Shown in pieces: positions 9,192 through 19,400 of a stretch of 64,000 nucleotides of DNA. Source of the stretch: Flavobacterium alvei (lineage in GTDB: Bacteria > Bacteroidota > Bacteroidia > Flavobacteriales > Flavobacteriaceae); contig NZ_PQVG01000002.1 of the NCBI RefSeq assembly GCF_002920895.1, forward strand, positions 485,043 through 549,042, read 5' to 3'. The notes under the pieces were generated by a model. That model saw only the letters and a list, made by a program, of their open reading frames with translations. It had not been told where the DNA came from and made no database searches. The translations under genes and the position numbers were made by a program. Position 1 is the first letter of the stretch; every line of letters begins with the position of its first letter.

Positions 9192-10379
9192 TTAGGAAAT
9201 AACTCCCGAACCTACTAATTCATCTTCTAAATACCAAGCTACGAATTGCCCTTCGGTGATGGCGGATTGAGGTTCATCAAAGGCTACGTACATTCCACCT
9301 TCGAATTGGTGCAAAGTTGCTTTTTGCAAAGGTTGACGGTAGCGAATTCTAGCCATTACTTCCATTGTTTCTCCATTGGCTAAAGCCAAATCAGTGCGAA
9401 TCCAATGCACTTCGTATTTTTCTATAAACAACGCTTTTCTGAACAATCCTGGATGTTGACTGGTCAATCCGGTGTAAATAGAATTGGTTTCTACATCAGT
9501 TGAAATGATGAACAATGGATCGGTTGTTCCGCCCACATTGAGCCCTTTTCTTTGACCGATGGTAAAATAATGTGCGCCTTGATGTTTGCCTACCACTTTC
9601 CCCATTTCTGGAGTATAATCTATTTTTTTGGCATCGAAGGCTAATGCTTCTTCAACAGAAAGATGGGCTGGTTTCTCTAAATTATAAATCGGTGACTCTT
9701 TATCTATTTGGTAAATGATTCCGTCTTTGGGTTGCAATTTTTGTTGTAAAAATTCGGGTAATCTTACTTTTCCAATGAAACACAAACCTTGTGAATCTTT
9801 CTTATCGGCGGTTACCAAATCCAATTCTAGAGCGATTTCACGCACTTCGGGTTTTGTTAATTCGCCTATTGGAAACAAGGATTTTGCCAATTGTTCTTGC
9901 GATAATTGACAAAGAAAATAAGATTGGTCTTTATTAGTATCGGCTCCAGCCAAAAGCTGATAGACTTTTTCGCCATTGACTTCGGTTTCTCCTTTTCGGC
10001 AATAATGACCTGTTGCCACGAAATCGGCACCAAGACTTAAAGCGATTTTCATAAAAACATCAAATTTTATTTCGCGATTGCAAAGTACATCTGGGTTTGG
10101 AGTGCGCCCTTTTTCATATTCATTGAACATATAATCCACGATTTTTTCTTTGTATTCTTCGCTTAAATCAACCGTTTGGAAAGGAATGCCTAATTTTTCG
10201 GCAACTAATAATGCATCATTACTATCTTCGAGCCACGGACAATCATTGGAAATAGTAACTGAATCGTCATGCCAATTTTTCATAAAAAGCCCTATGACTT
10301 CATAGCCTTGTTGCTGCAACAAATAGGCCGCAACACTTGAATCTACACCACCTGAAAGTCCTACAACGACACGTTTCAT
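9192..10379 (-). CDS. mnmA: tRNA-specific 2-thiouridylase MnmA
   Basis: The 395-residue enzyme makes the 2-thio group of uridine 34 in Lys, Glu and Gln tRNAs. It has the N-terminal PP-loop GLSGGVDSS for ATP, the first catalytic Cys in [10 protein letters not shown] (near residue 100) and the second in GLCFIGK (near 198), and the C-terminal beta-barrel domain with YRQP. Length is slightly above the E. coli form. It is the first gene of a same-strand run with the secreted protease 27 bases downstream. A promoter box lies 30 bases upstream. Confidence 0.97.
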   Translation of the reverse strand: MKRVVVGLSGGVDSSVAAYLLQQQGYEVIGLFMKNWHDDSVTISNDCPWLEDSNDALLVAEKLGIPFQTVDLSEEYKEKIVDYMFNEYEKGRTPNPDVLCNREIKFDVFMKIALSLGADFVATGHYCRKGETEVNGEKVYQLLAGADTNKDQSYFLCQLSQEQLAKSLFPIGELTKPEVREIALELDLVTADKKDSQGLCFIGKVRLPEFLQQKLQPKDGIIYQIDKESPIYNLEKPAHLSVEEALAFDAKKIDYTPEMGKVVGKHQGAHYFTIGQRKGLNVGGTTDPLFIISTDVETNSIYTGLTSQHPGLFRKALFIEKYEVHWIRTDLALANGETMEVMARIRYRQPLQKATLHQFEGGMYVAFDEPQSAITEGQFVAWYLEDELVGSGVIS

Positions 10380-10408
10380 TTTGAAATAATTATAATTTTA
10401 CAAGGTTG

Positions 10409-10416
10409 CAAAGTTA
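10409..10416 (-). promoter_or_regulatory. Promoter -7 box of mnmA
   Basis: The minus strand reads TAACTTTG, TAnnTTTG form, 30 bases before the mnmA start codon. The surrounding bases are a short decayed repeat of an AAGTTxCAAAG word. Confidence 0.45.
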
Positions 10417-10496
10417 CAAAGATTTACGGAAGGATTGGTGGTTAAAATAGGATTAACCTTTTGTTGGGAAGATTTACTAGAAAGAGGAAAGTATTT

Positions 10497-11483
10497 TTAC
10501 GATTTATCTAGATCAAGATGTTGTTTACTGTTTTTACTTTCAATGGTTTTGAAAAACTCAATTACATTTCTATTCCACTCTATTTTATTTTTTATCAAAT
10601 AGTTTTCGTGTCCTGTTTCTTTATAAATATTTAATTTTTTTATTCCTTTCAAATTAAAATAAATTTCATCAATTTCTTTTCGGCTTACACTTTTATCTTT
10701 TTCTCCATAAAGTAATAAAGTGGGGCAATTTATACTTTTAGCATATTCTGTAGGATTATGGCTAAATCCCCAAAATCCATTTTGTATTCCACCCCAAAAC
10801 AATAAAATTCCAGCCATTGGAAAAGTTGGTACGTTCATTTTATTAAATCTTGCACAAACCGTATCATACATAGAACCAAATGGACATTCAATTATTATTC
10901 CTTTTGGTTTAATTTTATTATCATTAATGCATTTCATTATTGCAACTGAACCCATTGAGGTTCCAAATAAATAAATATTTTTTTCACCCGTTTTAGTTAA
11001 ATAATCAAATACTGTTTTTACTTGTTCGGCTTCTTTATAACCAATTGTAGTTTGATTTCCTTCTGAATTTCCACTTCCCATAAAATCTACAAGCAAAGTG
11101 CTAAAACCTTGTTTTATAAATTCATCAGATTTAGTAATCAATGAAGATTTTTCTCCGCCATAACCGTGAAACAATACAATTGTACCTTTCGAATATTTAT
11201 TTTTAATTAACCAACATTCAATTTCTTTATTGCTTTTCAGTATTACAATTTCATATTCTTGAGATGGGAATTTAACATTTTTGGGTTTTATATTATTTAC
11301 TCCAAAAAACAAAGTTTTTACTTTTTCTATTGTCGATAATTTTTCTGGACTTTTAGTTTTTTCAGAATTATTCTCTGTGAAGTGAGTAAATTTATAAGCG
11401 TGAAAAAATGCAATGATATTCATCATTATAAAGATGCTTAACAAAAACCTAACGATTTTAATACGCTTTTTAAGTACTTTCAT
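10497..11483 (-). CDS. Membrane-anchored alpha/beta hydrolase
   Basis: The 328-residue product has an N-terminal transmembrane segment (about residues 12-30) and an alpha/beta-hydrolase fold. The HGYGGEKSS oxyanion loop, the nucleophile elbow LFGTSMGSV (Ser near 176), a late Asp in LLYGEKDKSV and His in KETGHENYL make a complete catalytic triad. Cytosol- or periplasm-facing side cannot be decided. It resembles the broad serine aminopeptidase S33 / FrsA-like group; the substrate is unknown. The codon composition is more AT-rich than in mnmA, with many ATA and AAA codons. It lies 12 bases downstream of the MORN-protein gene and is probably cotranscribed with it. Confidence 0.85.
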   Translation of the reverse strand: MKVLKKRIKIVRFLLSIFIMMNIIAFFHAYKFTHFTENNSEKTKSPEKLSTIEKVKTLFFGVNNIKPKNVKFPSQEYEIVILKSNKEIECWLIKNKYSKGTIVLFHGYGGEKSSLITKSDEFIKQGFSTLLVDFMGSGNSEGNQTTIGYKEAEQVKTVFDYLTKTGEKNIYLFGTSMGSVAIMKCINDNKIKPKGIIIECPFGSMYDTVCARFNKMNVPTFPMAGILLFWGGIQNGFWGFSHNPTEYAKSINCPTLLLYGEKDKSVSRKEIDEIYFNLKGIKKLNIYKETGHENYLIKNKIEWNRNVIEFFKTIESKNSKQHLDLDKS

Positions 11484-11495
11484 GTATGAAATAAA

Positions 11496-12209
11496 TTACT
11501 TTTTGGTTTTCGAAACACTTTGTGGATAACTCATATTCTCCTCTTTAACCAATTTCCCTTTGGCAAAAAACTGCCAAATTCCAGCTTTTTTTCCATTAAC
11601 AAATTTTCCTTTGGAAACAATTGTTCCATCATCTGGATCTCTAAAAATAGCTAATCCTTCATACTGATTGTTGATGTAATTGGATTCTTCGATGATGATT
11701 CCAGATTCAGTATATCTTTTATAAGGGCCATTTTTCAGGTCATTTTTATATACTATTTCTTCGGCAATTTTTCCATTAGGATAAAAAACAGATCGCAAAC
11801 CTTCGAGTTTTCCTTTGCTGTAATTTTCGATTGTCATTACGGTTTTTGAAGCCTTATGATAATATTTCCATTGGCCTTCATATACCTTATTGACGACTTT
11901 GCCTTCGCTTACTTTATTTTTGAGTTGGTCATAAAATATGGTGTAAGCCGAATTGTCTGTAGGGTTGAATTCGCGAGTAGCAATGACAATTTTGGTTTTA
12001 GTATTGTCAAAAAAAGTAAAAGTACCTACCTCTTTTCCGTGTTCGAAAGTTCCTTCGTATTTTGGATTTTTGGTATCTTCATAAAATCCTTTCCACAACC
12101 CATTTTTCTTGCCATTTTCATCTAATTTATTGAAATTAGCTTGAGCTAGAATACAATTGAAATTTAAAAAAATCAAAACAAATATTCCTATTTTACACAA
12201 TGCTTTCAT
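11496..12209 (-). CDS. Secreted MORN-repeat (YwqK-like) protein
   Basis: The 237-residue product has a signal peptide ending near ILAQ (residue 22) and then repeated units of the form G-x-W-x-x-Y or G-x-x-x-x-Y (KNGLWKGFYED, EGTFEHGKEVGTF, EGQWKYYHK, EGLRSVFYPNGKI, NGPYKRYTESG). These are toxin-antitoxin YwqK-type MORN repeats, which form open beta sheets. In Bacteroidota such exported proteins are common and their function is not known. No toxin partner is evident next to it; the downstream neighbour is the membrane hydrolase. Confidence 0.8.
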   Translation of the reverse strand: MKALCKIGIFVLIFLNFNCILAQANFNKLDENGKKNGLWKGFYEDTKNPKYEGTFEHGKEVGTFTFFDNTKTKIVIATREFNPTDNSAYTIFYDQLKNKVSEGKVVNKVYEGQWKYYHKASKTVMTIENYSKGKLEGLRSVFYPNGKIAEEIVYKNDLKNGPYKRYTESGIIIEESNYINNQYEGLAIFRDPDDGTIVSKGKFVNGKKAGIWQFFAKGKLVKEENMSYPQSVSKTKK

Positions 12210-12494
12210 CGATTTTATTTATTGTTTTTATTGGTCATATGCAATTTGCACTACATCACTTATTAAACGATTTTAAAGGTCAAAAATTATGCTAAAATAC
12301 ATTTCGATAGAGAAAAAACCAAGTAGTTTTCATCTTCCCTCTTTTTTATCTTTATTATAATTTTAGCAATAAATTTATATGTTATTTGTAATCTTATTTA
12401 TCTTTAATTGATAAAAATATGTATTTAATCGGTTTTATTTGTGTTTTTATCGTTCATGTTATAGATTTACTATTCTAATCTTAACACACTCATT

Positions 12495-12734
12495 ATGAAT
12501 ACATTTAACTTAAAAAGAATTAATCTCTCAAGTAAAATTTTGTGTTCTGTTTTGGGACATAAAATCATCACTACCCGAAATGTAACGGGCCATTTTAGAG
12601 AATATAAATGCTCTATTTGTGGTCTAGAATTGACTAATGATCTTCACGGTACTAAAATTTTTCTCACGCCAGAACTCAAAGATATTAATGAAGCTTTAAT
12701 CCAATTGTATCGAAAAAGAAATTATTCAATTTAA
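12495..12734 (+). CDS. Small zinc-ribbon-like protein
   Basis: The 79-residue product contains Cys17-x4-His22 in CSVLGHK and Cys39-x2-Cys42 in CSICGLE, a spacing resembling the small DUF1660-type zinc ribbons (short C..GH..CxxCG proteins first named from prophages). The C-terminal half is predicted helical (ELKDINEALIQLYRKR). It is cytosolic, with no signal. It stands alone in a divergent region after the minus-strand MORN gene, about 285 bases away. Whether the four residues bind zinc is inferred from spacing only; function is unknown. Confidence 0.6.
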   Translation: MNTFNLKRINLSSKILCSVLGHKIITTRNVTGHFREYKCSICGLELTNDLHGTKIFLTPELKDINEALIQLYRKRNYSI

Positions 12735-12900
12735 TTTATTCACATCCTAAAGCCCCAAAAAGATGCTGATACTACTACTTATAAAAAGTCTATTGCTATT
12801 AAAACAAACGGCAAATAAAAAACGTATGTCTCGAATTATGGAAATCAAGCAACGTTTATAACCATTTTAATTCCTAAATAGGTGTTTTTCAGACAATTAT

Positions 12901-13950
12901 TTAATATATGTTTTTATAATTTCGGGTGATAAAATCGAAAGCTGAGTGGAGCACATTTCCCATAGATTTTGCTCTTTTAAAATTGACATCGTGGGTTAAT
13001 CGATACAATTCCAGTTTCAATTGATCTACATGACTATCAGGGGCAATAATATCGTTCCCCATAATTTGCAATAATTTCTTGATACGAGTCTCTGCCGAAA
13101 AAATTCTTTTGGCCAAAGCAGCGCGCTCTTCGCTTTTATATTGTTCGATGGAACTGTTCTCTAATTTATCTTTAACCAATTTTACCATTGGATAATTTTC
13201 CTTAAAAAACTGAGGCCGATACACTTTCAAATTTCCTTCGTAACATTGCTGGTCAAAATCTATGGGGCGAATTCTAAAAACCACTTGATCGAAATCGTGA
13301 ATGGGAACAATTACATAATTATAAGCACGCATATCTCCAAGAAGTCGAATCATACAACGTTCATTAAACTTGACAAACTCTTTAGCAATTTGTGCTTTTT
13401 CGACTTCGGAGCAATTTTTCAACAGCGTTTCCATAAAGACATCGCCGGGAATTCCCATAATATGCTCTTCGATCAAAGTGTCTTTGTAAACTAGAAAATG
13501 TATTTTGTCAGGCGAAAGAATATGTTCTAATTCTAAACCATAAACTCTTGAAGCATCGGCTTTTTTTACATAAAAATAAGTGTAATTATCGTTGAGAATG
13601 TTTCTAACTTTAATGCGAAAGGGTTTTGAGTTTCCGAAAGTGCAATAGTCGATAGCGTCCACATTCAAAAACTTTATGATGTCTGAATTTCCATCAGAAT
13701 GAAGGTAAGAATATATTTTTTTTAAATTCAAATCAATTTCATTCCTTTCAAACTCATTATAATAAACCCGAATCCATAAAGTATCTACATTATTTTTGTC
13801 AAACACAGTTATAGACCCCGAGAAACGCAATAAATCATCATAAAAAATAGAAACTTTAGACACTCGATCAAATCGTTCTAAATAATCTAAAAACAAATTA
13901 TTTATTGGATAAGTTGGCTTTTTAAAAACCATTAATTGTTCTTCACTCAT
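12901..13950 (-). CDS. Conserved protein of unknown function, possibly kinase-like
   Basis: The 349-residue cytosolic product has no signal or membrane segment. The middle third has features reminiscent of a degenerate protein-kinase or HipA-type fold: IHFLVYKDTLIEEHIMG followed by RLLGDMRAYNYVI and RIRPIDFDQQCYEG, where a DFD could be a metal-binding motif. The glycine-rich loop is not evident. The C-terminal part is helical (ALAKRIFSAETRIKKLL). I do not recognise a named family. It lies alone, divergent from the T9SS gene pair, with a TAAATTTG promoter box on its strand at 13968-13975. Confidence 0.6.
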   Translation of the reverse strand: MSEEQLMVFKKPTYPINNLFLDYLERFDRVSKVSIFYDDLLRFSGSITVFDKNNVDTLWIRVYYNEFERNEIDLNLKKIYSYLHSDGNSDIIKFLNVDAIDYCTFGNSKPFRIKVRNILNDNYTYFYVKKADASRVYGLELEHILSPDKIHFLVYKDTLIEEHIMGIPGDVFMETLLKNCSEVEKAQIAKEFVKFNERCMIRLLGDMRAYNYVIVPIHDFDQVVFRIRPIDFDQQCYEGNLKVYRPQFFKENYPMVKLVKDKLENSSIEQYKSEERAALAKRIFSAETRIKKLLQIMGNDIIAPDSHVDQLKLELYRLTHDVNFKRAKSMGNVLHSAFDFITRNYKNIY

Positions 13951-13967
13951 TTTGAAAAAATTTGATA

Positions 13968-13975
13968 CAAATTTA
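13968..13975 (-). promoter_or_regulatory. Promoter -7 box of the 12901-13950 gene
   Basis: The minus strand reads TAAATTTG, 18 bases before the start codon. Confidence 0.45.
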
Positions 13976-14087
13976 CAGTATTATCAGTTGTGAATTCATA
14001 CTTGAATGCAAAATACCTCACTTTTTAGCATCTTATTGGTTGAAATTAGCAAATGAATCATTCCTTTTTATAAATACAGATTTGTAG

Positions 14088-14095
14088 TATCTTTG
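14088..14095 (+). promoter_or_regulatory. Promoter -7 box of the T9SS type B gene pair
   Basis: TATCTTTG lies only 8 bases before the ATG at 14103, implying a nearly leaderless mRNA if this is the active box. No good TTG box was seen at the ideal distance. Confidence 0.45.
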
Positions 14096-14102
14096 TAACA
14101 CT

Positions 14103-16418
14103 ATGAAATGGGTGCAAACACTACTTTTATTTGGTTTTATTTACTGCAATACACTATTTGTATCAGCACAAAATATTACGGTTGACGACAGTTATACCGC
14201 TCAACAACTAGTCGAAAATGTGTTGGTAAATAGTTCTTGTGCTTCGGTTTCAAATTATGCTGCAACTGGAGATACTTCGCCTGTTGGCCAAAATAGTTAT
14301 GGCTATTTTAATAACGCTGGCGGAAGTTTCCCATTTTCAGAAGGTGTTATATTAAGCACTCAATATGCAAAAAAAGCAATTGGGCCTTATAATTTCACCA
14401 ATGGCAACGACAATGATGGTAGCTGGTCAGGCGATGCTGATTTGAATCAAATATTGGGAGTTTCATCAGTAACTGCAACCGTATTGGAATTCGATTTCGT
14501 ACCGCTGACCAATTTTTTAAGCTTTGATTATATTTTTGCTTCAACAGAATATGCCGATACAGGTTCTTGTCGATATACTGATGGATTTGCTTTTTTAATT
14601 AAAGAAAATAGTCCCGGTTCAGTTTATGACAATCTAGCCGTAATTCCGGGAACTCGAACGCCAGTTTCTTCGACCAATATTCATCCTACCATTCTTCCGT
14701 CGGGAATTTATAATGGTTGTGCAGCCATAAACGAGAATTATTTCAGTAATTTTAATAACAACTCAAGTCCCATAAATTATGCTGGACAAACGGTCATTAT
14801 GAATTCACAAACCACCGTTATAGCAGGAAAAAGTTATCACATAAAATTAGTTATTGCCAATGATATTAACGAATATTATGATTCGGCTGTTTTTCTTAAA
14901 GCAGGAAGTTTTTCTCCAAAAATTGACATAGGTCCCGACCGATTAGTAGCAATCAATCCAATTTGTTTTGGAGAAATATTTACTATTGATACCCAATTGC
15001 CTGCAAGCTATACTTATAAATGGTTTAAAAACAACGCAGAAATAGTTGGCGAAACAAAACCAACTCTATCAGTAACAGATACTGGAACTTACAAAGTAGA
15101 AGTAATTTTTTCGCCTGCAAGCTGTATGGCAACAGATGAAATAAGAATTGAATATGCACCAGAAATTATACTGTCAGACGCAACTTTAGCACAATGTGAT
15201 GACAATAATGACGGAATCTCGATTTTTGATTTGACCAAAGTGGATAACATCATAAAAAACAACAATAGTACTTTAAGTCCTGTTGTTTATTACGAATCTT
15301 TAACGAATGCAAAAGCAAATATAAATCCTATTTTAGTTCCAACAGCTTATACCAACAAACCTACAATTCCTACTCTATTTGCTAGAGTTACCAACACTTT
15401 TGGCTGTGCCAATTATGCTCGACTTAGCCTTATCATTGCAAATAATAGCATAGTAAACCAAAATCCAGTTTCAACTTGCGATGACGATGCAGTTCAAGAT
15501 GGTTTGTATCAATTTGATTTGAATGCTCAAGTTTCGCCCCAACTTTTGAGTGGTTTACCCGCTGGGATGAATATTGAATATTATTACAATTCTACCGATG
15601 CCATTTCGCAAAAAAATGCGTTGCCCAATCTTTTCAAGAATACTACAGCAAACCAACAAATTATTCAAGCACGAATTGTAAATGGCCCAGATTGTTACGG
15701 AATTACTCCCATAACCCTTATTGTAAACACCTTTAGTCCAGCTAATTTTCAAGATGAAACTAGTTTTGTATGTCTTGGTTCTTCAACTGATTTAAGCGTT
15801 GCGACAGGTTTTTCGAGTTATTTATGGAATACTGGAGATACAACAAATCAGATTACAGTCAATTCGGCTGGAAATTATTCGGTTACAGTTACCAATTCAA
15901 ATGGTTGTAAAGCAATTAAAAAATTTACTGTAACAAGTTCCGAAATAGCAACAATTAGCAATGTTACTGTAAATGATTTTACTGGCAACGAAAATTCGGT
16001 TTTATTGGAATATACTGGAATTGGCACTTATGAATTTTCGCTAGATGGTTCTTATTTTCAAGACAATGCATTGTTTACAGGAATTGCTCCCGGAAAATAT
16101 TTTGCAGTTGCCCGAGACAAAAACGGTTGCGGATTATCGGCTCCATTTACTGTTTATGTTTTAGATTATCCTCGATTTTTCACTCCAAATGGCGATGGTT
16201 ATAATGATCTTTGGAAAATAAAAAATCTTGATTTATTTCCAAATGCAGTTGTTAGTGTTTTTGATAGATATGGCAAATTATTGAAGCAAATTTCGGCAAA
16301 AAGTGCTGGATGGAATGGAACTTTTAATGAATTGCCATTACCGGCATCCGATTATTGGTTTCATCTCAATTTTGGCGACGGAAAAATAATAAAAGGGCAT
16401 TTTTCATTAAAGAGATAG
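14103..16418 (+). CDS. Surface protein with choice-of-anchor L domain and T9SS type B sorting domain
   Basis: The 771-residue precursor has a signal peptide ending near VSAQ (residues 1-23). Residues about 25-275 form a choice-of-anchor L domain (DDSYTAQQLVENVL, FSEGVILSTQYA, FDYIFASTEYAD). Ig/PKD-like modules follow, and the last 80 residues are the gliding-motility-associated type B sorting domain (FTPNGDGYND, VFDRYGKLL, GWNGTFN, KGHFSLKR). It is predicted to be secreted by the type IX system and held at the cell surface. The C-terminal 150 residues are clearly homologous to those of the next gene, 24 bases downstream, so the pair is probably cotranscribed and arose by duplication of the sorting region. 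Confidence 0.9.
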   Translation: MKWVQTLLLFGFIYCNTLFVSAQNITVDDSYTAQQLVENVLVNSSCASVSNYAATGDTSPVGQNSYGYFNNAGGSFPFSEGVILSTQYAKKAIGPYNFTNGNDNDGSWSGDADLNQILGVSSVTATVLEFDFVPLTNFLSFDYIFASTEYADTGSCRYTDGFAFLIKENSPGSVYDNLAVIPGTRTPVSSTNIHPTILPSGIYNGCAAINENYFSNFNNNSSPINYAGQTVIMNSQTTVIAGKSYHIKLVIANDINEYYDSAVFLKAGSFSPKIDIGPDRLVAINPICFGEIFTIDTQLPASYTYKWFKNNAEIVGETKPTLSVTDTGTYKVEVIFSPASCMATDEIRIEYAPEIILSDATLAQCDDNNDGISIFDLTKVDNIIKNNNSTLSPVVYYESLTNAKANINPILVPTAYTNKPTIPTLFARVTNTFGCANYARLSLIIANNSIVNQNPVSTCDDDAVQDGLYQFDLNAQVSPQLLSGLPAGMNIEYYYNSTDAISQKNALPNLFKNTTANQQIIQARIVNGPDCYGITPITLIVNTFSPANFQDETSFVCLGSSTDLSVATGFSSYLWNTGDTTNQITVNSAGNYSVTVTNSNGCKAIKKFTVTSSEIATISNVTVNDFTGNENSVLLEYTGIGTYEFSLDGSYFQDNALFTGIAPGKYFAVARDKNGCGLSAPFTVYVLDYPRFFTPNGDGYNDLWKIKNLDLFPNAVVSVFDRYGKLLKQISAKSAGWNGTFNELPLPASDYWFHLNFGDGKIIKGHFSLKR

Positions 16419-16442
16419 CAATTATTTTATTATTTTTATCCA

Positions 16443-19400
16443 ATGAAAAAAATTGCTCTACTACTGTTTGTTTTTATATCTATAAGTTGTTTTGCACAGT
16501 TTAGCAAAACTCATTATATACCACCTATCACGGCATCTTCAAATAACATTGTCAATGACCATTATTTATATATTTCTACTCCTAACACTAATAATGTAAA
16601 TTTTAAAATTATTGAAAATGGTGGTGCGATAATCACTGGAGTAGTAAGCAATAGCAATCCTTATATATACAGTATTGGTTCAGGAAGCAGCTCTCAATTA
16701 TTTACTCCTAAAAATATCATAGGAAAAATTAGCAATAAAGGCTATACGATTGAAGCGGAAGACCTAATTTATGTTAGTATGAGAACTAATGCTGGAGGTG
16801 GAGCTCACGCTGGAGGCCTTGTATCTAAAGGAAATAGTGCATTAGGCAAGATTTTCAGATTAGGAGCCATGTTAAATCCAAATGTAGATTCCAGTTTGCT
16901 CAATTTTGCTTCAATATTAGCCACAGAAAACAATACCAAAGTTACTATTTCTGATTTTCCAATAGGAACCATCTTTACAGACGGAACAATTTACACTGCC
17001 CCAATTACAGTTACATTAAATAAAAATGAAAGCTATGTAATGGGCTTAGAAAACTATTCAGGCAACAACTTTCCTTCTAATTGCTCAAAAATAATTGGAG
17101 CATTAGTAGAATCTGATAAATCGGTAGTCGTAAATTCAGGATCGTTTGGCGGAACTAATAGTACAAGTACAAACGGAAGAGATGTTGGTTTTGATCAAAT
17201 AGTTTCTTTTGATAAAACAGGTAAAGATTATGTTTTCGTAAAAGGCATCGGAACAGACGAATTAGAAAGAGTTTTACTTATTGCTCAAATTCCAAATACA
17301 GATGTTTTTTTGAATGGAAGCACAACCCCATATACTACTTTAGCAAATCCTGGAGATTATGTTGTTATTGATGGCAGTCAATTCATAAATAGCAATTTAT
17401 ATGCCTCAACAACTGAAAATGTGTTTGCCTATCAAAGTATTGCAGGATCAAACGTGCCCGCCAATCAAAATTTATTTTTTGTACCACCTTTAAATTGTGC
17501 CACACCAAATTCTGTCGATAATATTCCATCAATTCAATCCATAGGAAATGTAACTTATAATGGAAGTTTGAACATTGTGACCGAGACAGGGGCTCTTGTA
17601 AAAGTATATCAAAATGGGATATTAACTTCAGCAGGGGCAGCAACGGCAATTACTGGAAATCCTGGATTTGAGCGCTATTCAGTATCTGGATTAAAAGGCA
17701 ACATTTCAGTAAAATCAACTAAGCAAGTTTATGTTTCTTACTTTGGCACCAATGGAGCAGCTACTTATGGTGGTTATTACTCAGGTTTTGACCTAAAACC
17801 AGAAGTAGTATCTGATAAAATATCGGTAACCAATTCTTCTTGTATTCCTAATGTTGTATTGAAAATAAACACATTATCTTCCTACGACACCTTTCAATGG
17901 TACGAAAATGATGTTGCTATTCCAGGAGCTACAAACAACTCATTTACACCAACAACACCCGGCTATTATCAAGTTAGAGGCGCCATTTCTGGTTGTCCAA
18001 GCAATGGTTTTATCTTTTCTGATAAAATTCCCGTTAGCGAATGCCCTACTAATCAAGACAATGACAAATCCTGCGACAATATTGATTTAGATAATGACAA
18101 TGATGGAATCCTAAATTGCACCGAATCTTTTGGCAATCAAAACATAGATGTTTCGAATTCAAATGCAGGAAATATAATCAATAATACCTACTCCAATTCG
18201 TTTACAGGAGTAACAACAACTACAGGAACTGACTTGCCAATAGGAACATTTACAGGAAGTGCAGACGGTAGTTTCATCACTGAAATACCAGCCGGGAAAG
18301 ACAATAGTGTAACCTACAAAATGACCTTTGCAAAACCTATGAGTGTTGGAATTGAATATGTTTCTACGGCAAATGCAACCGATTTATTAAATTCAAATGC
18401 TGAATATGTTATCAATTCCGAAGTTAACAAAACAATAACGGTACTCAATCCTGATAATCAACTATTAATTGACGTTAACTATGATGGAATATATGAAACT
18501 GGTGTTACTGAATATTCGTCGTTTGAAATTCGATTTCGATTAAACAATACAATTCCTTTAGCGGCTGGCACTGGAACTTTCAAAGTTTTAACTTATTTAG
18601 CAAATTCCATAAGTATAACACATAAAAATCTATCGGAAACTGAGCCTAATAAATCAAGTTTTAAGTTTTTTGCCCCTTGCATTCCAAAGGATTCTGACAA
18701 TGATGGAATTCCTGATCAAATAGATACTGATAGCGACAATGATGGAATTCAAGACATAATAGAAGCTCAAGTAAATGCTACTGTTGTTATTTCAAATACG
18801 GATACCAACAACAATGGTATTGACAATGTTTTTGAACCCGGATTAACACCTGTTGATTCTGATAATGATGGCGTTTTAGATTATTTAGATTTAGATAGTG
18901 ACAATGATGGAATCTTGGATTCAGTAGAAACTGAAAATGATTTAGACGCAGATGGAATTAGAAATTACCGCGACTTAGATAGTGATAAAGATTTATGTTC
19001 TGATGTAATCGAAGCCGGTTTTACAGATGCTGATGCTGATGGAAAATTTGGAAATTCCCCTTTAACTGTTGACTTGAATGGTTTAGTTATAGGCGCTCCT
19101 TATTCTATTCCAAATCCAAATTATTTAATTTCGGCACCCATTGTAATAACAAAACAACCTGCAATTGCCCCCACTTGCGAATTACAAAATGCTTTAGCAA
19201 CGATAGTTGACAATGGCGGAAATACCTATCAATGGCAACTTTCGACAGACGGTGTCAATTGGAACAACCTCGCAAACGATGCAACTTATCCTGATGTTAC
19301 TGCTAATCCACTAATAATAACAGGCATTACCAATGCAATGAACGGATATAAATATCGTGTGGTACTAAATAAAACAGGAAATTCTTGTGGATTGACTTCG

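Noticed and set aside
11496..12209. Toxin-antitoxin module suggested by the YwqK-like name
   Set aside because: No toxin gene is adjacent, and this protein has an export signal, so a classical antitoxin role is unsupported.
12763..12861. 32-codon ORF with a hydrophobic start between the zinc-ribbon gene and the 12901-13950 gene
   Set aside because: No promoter box, no ribosome-binding context and no recognisable similarity; its composition is that of the surrounding AT-rich DNA.
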